Below, one piece after another: positions 58,681 through 64,000 of a stretch of DNA of 64,000 nt. Position numbers and translations under genes: made by a program. The first letter of the stretch is position 1, and each line of letters begins with the position of its first letter. Source of the stretch: Phormidium tenue FACHB-1052 (GTDB lineage Bacteria; Cyanobacteriota; Cyanobacteriia; Phormidesmidales; Phormidesmidaceae); NCBI RefSeq assembly GCF_014696675.1, contig NZ_JACJQN010000017.1:87798-151797 (forward strand). The letters run 5' to 3'. The notes under the pieces were generated by a model that saw only the letters and a program-made list of their open reading frames with translations, made no database searches and was not told the origin of the DNA.

Positions 58681-58932
58681 ATGGGAAGGGCAAACGAAGC
58701 ACTCAGGCAGGTTCTAGAGACGTACGGCATTAGCCAAAATAAGTTGGCGGTTGCCTTGGGGATTGATCGCTCTGCTGTATTCAAGTGGGTTCACGACCAG
58801 CGAGAGCCGTCTTCAGAGACGATTGTTCAGATTACCCAGGTGCTCAAAACGCTGAACCCCTTAGCAGCTAAGACGTTTGTGCAGCTCTACTTGGGTAATC
58901 TTGTCGATGATGACCAGCCTAGCAAGTCATAG
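58681..58932 (+). CDS. XRE-family HTH transcriptional regulator (antitoxin-like)
   Basis: 83 residues, essentially one HTH_3 domain: YGISQNKLAVALGIDRSAVF (about 15-34), then KWVHDQREPSSETIVQI. Its size is that of small toxin-antitoxin antitoxins. A truncated BrnT-like toxin starts 9 bases after its stop, which supports a former toxin-antitoxin or defence module. It does not look like the usual BrnA antitoxin, which is encoded after brnT. Confidence 0.85.
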   Translation: MGRANEALRQVLETYGISQNKLAVALGIDRSAVFKWVHDQREPSSETIVQITQVLKTLNPLAAKTFVQLYLGNLVDDDQPSKS

Positions 58933-58941
58933 TCATAGGCT

Positions 58942-59091
58942 ATGGAATTTGAGTTTGATGAGAGCAAGAGTCGTTTAAACAAGCTCAAGCATGGTGTGAA
59001 TTTCGTTGAAGCTCAAACTCTCTGGCAGGATAATGACCGCTGTGAAAAGAACAATCACTCCCAAAAAAGAACTTTACCCACTTATCGCTGA
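58942..59091 (+). pseudogene. Truncated BrnT-type toxin gene
   Basis: 49 codons. The first 32 residues (MEFEFDESKSRLNKLKHGVN, FVEAQTLWQDND) match the N-terminus of BrnT RNases, in which FDxxKxxxNxxKHGxxFxEA is conserved. After that the frame continues NNHSQKRTLPTYR and stops, without the remaining about 50 residues and catalytic region. The start of another ORF overlaps the break at 59033. It therefore looks like a toxin gene broken by recombination. No BrnA gene follows. Confidence 0.7.
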
Positions 59092-59380
59092 CATAATAGT
59101 TGAGAGATTTCGAGAAACAAAGACTTGGGTTTCACGAGACGAGATTGTTTTTGAGCTACTTCACAGAAATGAAAGTGCTTCAATTATTCAGCATAATTGG
59201 CAAAGAGTATTGGCTGATATCGAATCTGGGAGGCCTTACCAACTATGGCAAACAAGACTAGAGCAATATACAGGAAACTGGGTAGACTGGTTCTCTGCTA
59301 GGTTTGAGTGCGAAAGGTATAATCAAATTTTTAGACGGGACAAGGATAGCACTAACAACTGGATGTACAAGCCTAAGTAA
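59033..59380 (+). CDS. Orphan protein, 115 residues, in the broken brnT locus
   Basis: ATG at 59033 inside the broken brnT. Begins MTAVKRTITPKKELYPLIAD; helical and charged (IIVERFRETKTWVSRDEIVF, LLHRNESASIIQHNWQRV), rich in Trp/Arg toward the end (WVDWFSARFECERY). I recognise no family. Its base composition is AT-richer than the flanking housekeeping genes, which suggests foreign origin. It could be part of an accessory or defence module; that is inference. Confidence 0.6.
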   Translation: MTAVKRTITPKKELYPLIADIIVERFRETKTWVSRDEIVFELLHRNESASIIQHNWQRVLADIESGRPYQLWQTRLEQYTGNWVDWFSARFECERYNQIFRRDKDSTNNWMYKPK

Positions 59381-59566
59381 TTGTCTATCCTGCGTCTTTA
59401 GCTTTCTGTCTCTTGATAATTATTTGTTATTTTCTTGGAGGTCAGATGTTTGGCTATGTCTTCAAAAGACTAATTTTCTGAGAGCTGTCTTACCCTTGTA
59501 TTTGACATTTGTTATTGGCGTTGCTGAATTGAGGAATGAATCTGCAAAAGCAACAGTTGCTGCATC

Positions 59567-59641
59567 GCCCCCCAACCCCCCAAATTTGGGGGGCTTTGAA
59601 GTCGTCTGGTTCCCCCCAGAATTGGGGGGCTAGGGGGGCAA
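59567..59641. repeat. GC-rich inverted-repeat element (CCCCCCAAATTTGGGGGG)
   Basis: Two near-palindromes: CCCCCCAAATTTGGGGGG (59576-59593) and CCCCCCAGAATTGGGGGG (59612-59629). The outer ends GCCCCCCA... and ...GGGGGGCA are inverted. This resembles small cyanobacterial mobile or palindromic repeats. It lies in a non-coding gap. Confidence 0.7.
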
Positions 59642-59686
59642 ATCATACCGTTGATCAGCAACGCCTGTTATTTACTACCAAAACAT

Positions 59687-59923
59687 TTAGCCAATGTCTG
59701 GATAGGTGTTTTCAATTATTCTCTTGAGTTGCTTGGCTGCTTCTTTAGACAACTGAATTGTTTGGCTTACCTTTCCAGCTTCTTGGCGCTCTTCCGAACC
59801 GTATGTATCGATTTGAATGTATTTTTCACCACCTTCACTAATTACAGATGCACGGCATTCAACTGCTTTATGGATGCTTTGACGATCTTTACTATTCAAT
59901 TCAATATTTTCAATAAGAGCCAT
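59687..59923 (-). CDS. Small conserved-looking protein, 78 residues, unknown
   Basis: MALIENIELNSKDRQSIHKAVEC start; the region KYIQIDTYGSEERQEAGKVSQ followed by TIQLSKEAAKQLKRIIENTY resembles a small family seen near accessory or restriction-type genes in cyanobacteria, by my recollection of the KVSQ(T/S)IQ motif only. Cytoplasmic. AT-rich neighbourhood. Role unknown. Confidence 0.65.
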   Translation of the reverse strand: MALIENIELNSKDRQSIHKAVECRASVISEGGEKYIQIDTYGSEERQEAGKVSQTIQLSKEAAKQLKRIIENTYPDIG

Positions 59924-60032
59924 TGCTACTAGCTATTCCTCTGAAACATCGCCTTTGTGTTCATCAAAGTCTCCAATGATCAGGCTAAGTTCCCTTAAAT
60001 AAACGGGGAACTTAGCTGATTCAGCGGTGAGC

Positions 60033-61484
<1,452 letters not shown>

Positions 61485-61496
61485 CTAGTGAAGGAC

Positions 61497-61928
61497 TTAA
61501 GGCCTGGGTCGATCATCCTCCCTGCCGCCTGCACCGGAGCAGGCTTCGTCGTCGTAGGCGGGGGAGAGCGGTGGTGGAGCATCGATGGTTAGCGCCTCTG
61601 ACGAGGCCAGAGAAACCTCGGCCTGAGCGCTACCGGGCAACATCTTGTGTGCCTTTTCTAGCGCTGCTAGCTCCTTCACCGGGCTGATATCTAAACCCAG
61701 GGCAGAAATAATGCGATCGGGGTTGCTGCTTAAATCCACCACCAGGGGTAGCAGGTTGGTCAGGTCAGGCTCTAGGGTGGCCAATGCCCCCAAAATGAAG
61801 CCCGACGAGGGTCGCCGCTGCCCATTACTGGTTACCCAAATGCCCAGTTTGTCGATCCACTCGCGGTTGTCGCGGTAGTAGGTTAGCCACTTGATTTTGA
61901 GCGATCGCCGCAGTTGTTTGCTGTTCAC
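61497..61928 (-). CDS. DUF5331 domain protein (copy 1, next to chlN)
   Basis: 143 residues. The pattern KIKWLTYYRDNREWIDKLGI, then GQRRPSSGFILGALATLEPD and LTNLLPLVVDLSSNPD, is shared with the neighbouring 115-residue protein. DUF5331 genes are often found between chlL and chlN. The C-terminal 40 residues are Pro/Glu-rich. It lies 28 bases upstream of chlN in the operon. A role in the reductase system is inferred from position only. Confidence 0.83.
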   Translation of the reverse strand: MNSKQLRRSLKIKWLTYYRDNREWIDKLGIWVTSNGQRRPSSGFILGALATLEPDLTNLLPLVVDLSSNPDRIISALGLDISPVKELAALEKAHKMLPGSAQAEVSLASSEALTIDAPPPLSPAYDDEACSGAGGREDDRPRP

Positions 61929-62082
61929 AGATGCCTCGGGCGGGGTTCGCCAACCTCATGTTCAGAGATTGATTAAACCAGAAAACCGCTACCGACCGAG
62001 TCTATCTTGTTGGCTGTATCCCAGTCCCAGAAGCGGAGTTATACCGGCTAAAAACGGCAGTTCCCGGTCTAGTCTGGAGGGG

Positions 62083-62430
62083 CTACATATCTGGGCTATC
62101 GGGCAAGAGCGGCTGGTCGTCGTTTGCCTCGATGGTTTGAGTATGGTCGGGGTTATCCAGCACCATCTCGGGGTCAAAGTTGAGCCCCAGCACCTCTACC
62201 AGCGCGTCCTCGTCAGAGTTGAGCTTGTAGAAGGGCACCATCAAGTTCGACAGCTTGGGTTCTAGAGCATTCACCACCCCCAGCACCAAAAAGGAAGATG
62301 GACGGCGACCGCCATCGGGGGTTCGCACCGAGGTCTGCTGCATTTGCAGCGTCAACCAGGCTCGGTTTGACTGCACGTAGTCCAACCACTTTTGGCGAAT
62401 GACTTGGGTAAAGTTCTCGAAAAAGGCCAT
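62083..62430 (-). CDS. DUF5331 domain protein (copy 2)
   Basis: 115 residues, with VIRQKWLDYVQSNRAWLTLQ, then GGRRPSSFLVLGVVNALEPK, and LSNLMVPFYKLNSDED; it aligns by eye with copy 1 from KxKWLxYxxxNRxW. The tandem pair probably arose by duplication. The tail is acidic. It sits between chlL and copy 1, with a 154-base gap to the latter. Confidence 0.83.
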   Translation of the reverse strand: MAFFENFTQVIRQKWLDYVQSNRAWLTLQMQQTSVRTPDGGRRPSSFLVLGVVNALEPKLSNLMVPFYKLNSDEDALVEVLGLNFDPEMVLDNPDHTQTIEANDDQPLLPDSPDM

Positions 62431-62548
62431 AATCCTGACTCTTTGCTAAATCGCTTGTCGTTAGCCGCTGGACGGCTGCGTACCGATGATAATGCAGCGA
62501 CTCAGGATTAGAACTCGATCGAGGGGGATTTTTGCAGCAAGGGATTAA

Positions 62549-62569
62549 GTAGGGTGGGCAATGCCCACC
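62549..62569. repeat. GTAGGGTGGGCA-type palindromic repeat near the chlL stop
   Basis: GTAGGGTGGGCA then ATGCCCACC; 8-bp perfect arms GGTGGGCA / TGCCCACC. It lies 6 bases from the chlL stop, and the same repeat family flanks psaB. Confidence 0.6.
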
Positions 62570-62575
62570 GCGCGC

Positions 62576-63457
62576 TTAAACCATCATCAGATCCATCTCC
62601 TCCTTCTCTTGCTGGGGCGCATCCGCAGGCGGATTGAGGTAGAAGTCAGACAGCAGGCTAAACAGCTCGCGATCGGCGGCATCCTTAGGCACCACGCCTT
62701 CGGGACGGGCCAAGATCTGGTCGGCAATGTTCAGGTAGTACTGACAGACCGGATCTAGAGCAGGGTCGGTTTCGGCCATTTCAAACACCGTCTTGCCCTT
62801 CACCCGCGAGATGCGAATGTCTTCGATCAGGGGCAAAATCTCTAGCACCGGCATGGGCACATGCTCGATGTACTTGTCGATCAGGTCGCGCTTTGAGGTG
62901 CGGTTGCCGATCAGCCCGGCTAGGCGCAGGGGGTGGGTGCGGGCTTTCTCGCGCACCGAGGCGGCAATGCGGTTGGCGGCAAACAGCGCGTCAAAACCGT
63001 TGTCAGTCACAATCAGGCAGTAGTCAGAATAGTTGAGCGGGGCCGCAAAGCCACCGCAGACCACGTCACCCAGCACATCAAAGAGAATCACGTCGTACTC
63101 GTCGAAGGCGTTGAGTTCCTTCAGCAGCTTGACGGTTTCGCCCACCACGTAGCCGCCGCAGCCTGCACCAGCGGGAGGACCGCCCGCCTCAACACAGTGC
63201 ACACCGCCGTAGCCCTTGTAGATCACATCGTCGGCCCACACGTTTTCGTAGTGGAAGTCTTTTTCTTGCAGGGTGTCGATGATGGTGGGAATCAGAAACC
63301 CGGTCAGGGTAAAGGTGCTGTCGTGCTTGGGGTCACAGCCAATCTGCAAGACTTTGCGGCCCCGCTTGGCCAGGGCCACCGAAATATTGCAGCTGGTGGT
63401 GGACTTACCAATGCCCCCTTTCCCGTACACAGAAAGCTTGAGAGTCTGGTGATCCAT
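62576..63457 (-). CDS. chlL: Light-independent protochlorophyllide reductase iron-sulfur ATPase ChlL
   Basis: 293 residues from the ATG at 63457 ([20 protein letters not shown]). ChlL is the NifH-like ATPase that passes electrons to the ChlN/ChlB complex. P-loop GKGGIGKST; the 4Fe-4S cysteines lie in [20 protein letters not shown] and [12 protein letters not shown]. An upstream in-frame extension ([18 protein letters not shown]) is not used in homologues. The gene is the first of the chlL-DUF5331-DUF5331-chlN cluster. Confidence 0.97.
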   Translation of the reverse strand: MDHQTLKLSVYGKGGIGKSTTSCNISVALAKRGRKVLQIGCDPKHDSTFTLTGFLIPTIIDTLQEKDFHYENVWADDVIYKGYGGVHCVEAGGPPAGAGCGGYVVGETVKLLKELNAFDEYDVILFDVLGDVVCGGFAAPLNYSDYCLIVTDNGFDALFAANRIAASVREKARTHPLRLAGLIGNRTSKRDLIDKYIEHVPMPVLEILPLIEDIRISRVKGKTVFEMAETDPALDPVCQYYLNIADQILARPEGVVPKDAADRELFSLLSDFYLNPPADAPQQEKEEMDLMMV

Positions 63458-63946
63458 AAGGGAAAATACTCGTCTAGGGCGGATAGGGCCAAACCCAAGT
63501 CCAGGGGCCATCTGTTTGGATAGATGTTCTACCCGCTGGACGTGGATCGGCTGGTCAACAAATAGGGTCTACGCAGTTGACTACGCGGCCCAAGGTGTTT
63601 CGGCTGTTTGGATTATGACGACACCGCCTAGGCATTGGGAAGGGGGAGTGAGAATAGACAGCCCCGCAAAATCGATTCAAAACCTGCTGAGCTTAACCAA
63701 GGAATGCCCTGATTCCAAAAATGGGTATTAGAAGCCCTTAAAGCATTAGATCAAAATTTAGGTTCTCATTTTTATTAATATAGAACAATAGCAAATAAGA
63801 GAATCTTAAATCTTCTGGGGCACTGGGCATTCTGAAACGCTTGTCTGTAGGTCGCTTGGATCGTTGAGAGGGGGTTGAATCTAAGGGATCGCCTGTCTGA
63901 TACTAAATCCGACTTAGTTACCCCTGAAATAGGGTAGGATGGGAGA
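63458..63946. other. Gene-free region at the right edge
   Basis: 489 bases. It becomes AT-rich from about 63720 to 63820 and shows no gene with a ribosome site. The last 60 bases may be the left end of an insertion sequence, given what follows. Confidence 0.45.
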
Positions 63947-64000
63947 ATGCCAAGACCCCTCCATCTTGAACCTCATTTTTCAGCCGATGAGCTTAAAGCG
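63947..64000 (+). mobile_element. Start of an IS630-type transposase gene (partial)
   Basis: An ATG at 63947 opens MPRPLHLEPHFSADELKA and runs off the edge. This N-terminus resembles the start of cyanobacterial IS630-type transposases (MPxPLxLEPHLSxxEL). GGGAG lies just upstream. The 18 visible residues are the only evidence. Confidence 0.5.

Noticed and set aside
59581..59640. C/G runs in the 59.6 kb gap as a possible CRISPR-like repeat
   Set aside because: Only two arms, no regular spacers and no cas genes.

Overview
The window looks like a chromosomal segment of a cyanobacterium. It carries psaA-psaB, psbY, the dark-operative protochlorophyllide reductase genes chlL and chlN, a phosphoribulokinase-like gene, a DUF4079 gene and two DUF5331 genes. 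Its GC content is moderately high, and it is dotted with HIP1-type GCGATCGC octamers both inside and between genes. A filamentous Leptolyngbya/Nodosilinea-like host is my inference from codon use and gene flavour; no marker here proves it.

Layout. 1-5,400: tRNA-modification rhodanese trhO, a histone-deacetylase-fold amidohydrolase, a two-TM protein, a LysM protein with a dead M23 domain, and an HtrA-type protease. 5,400-8,000: larB, a candidate Yfr1-like small RNA, a small secreted protein and a PRK-like P-loop kinase. 8,200-13,200: a U32 protein (RlhA-like), an unknown protein and a GT39 glycosyltransferase. 13,300-20,650: the transcription/translation operon rimP-nusA-rnpM(ylxR)-infB behind a two-hairpin leader, then a membrane protein with a low-complexity tail and a small unknown gene. 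20,650-24,900: a sugar-nucleotide epimerase (apparent AUC start), pnp and tpiA. 25,000-29,450: two pentapeptide-repeat genes, an unknown membrane protein with an operator-like palindrome, ruvB and a zinc-ribbon protein. 29,760-37,200: membrane proteins, a Gld-like ABC exporter locus, a D27 (carotenoid isomerase) homologue and an ABC half-exporter. 37,400-43,750: rdgB, psbY, psaA and psaB. 44,000-53,960: a KefF/KefB-like pair, a methyltransferase, small unknowns, murJ and a PD-(D/E)XK-type protein coupled to a UvrD-like helicase. 54,000-58,650: small genes, an active-type M23/coiled-coil hydrolase, a LysE exporter with its Lrp regulator, and a DUF4079 gene. 58,680-59,930: a small accessory island with an XRE regulator, a broken BrnT-type toxin, an unknown ORF and a repeat element. 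60,000-63,460: chlN, two DUF5331 genes and chlL. The right edge appears to enter an IS630-type transposase.

Working together. rimP/nusA/rnpM/infB form a conserved information-processing operon. psaA/psaB give the photosystem I core, and chlL/chlN give two of the three subunits of light-independent chlorophyll synthesis (chlB is not here). The Gld-like set is ATPase, permease and auxiliary protein. Lrp with LysE, and KefF with KefB, are regulator/effector or accessory/transporter pairs.

Unusual signals. These include the Yfr1-like RNA candidate; a possible attenuator before rimP; the epimerase without a standard start codon; an M23 domain that has lost every metal ligand; a purine/pyrimidine-rich dispersed repeat that has entered the U32 gene in frame twice and appears at the 3' ends of two more genes; palindromic repeats around psaAB; the interrupted brnT island; and a repeat tract encoding coiled-coil-like sequence in two frames. 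I saw no tRNA, rRNA or CRISPR array.
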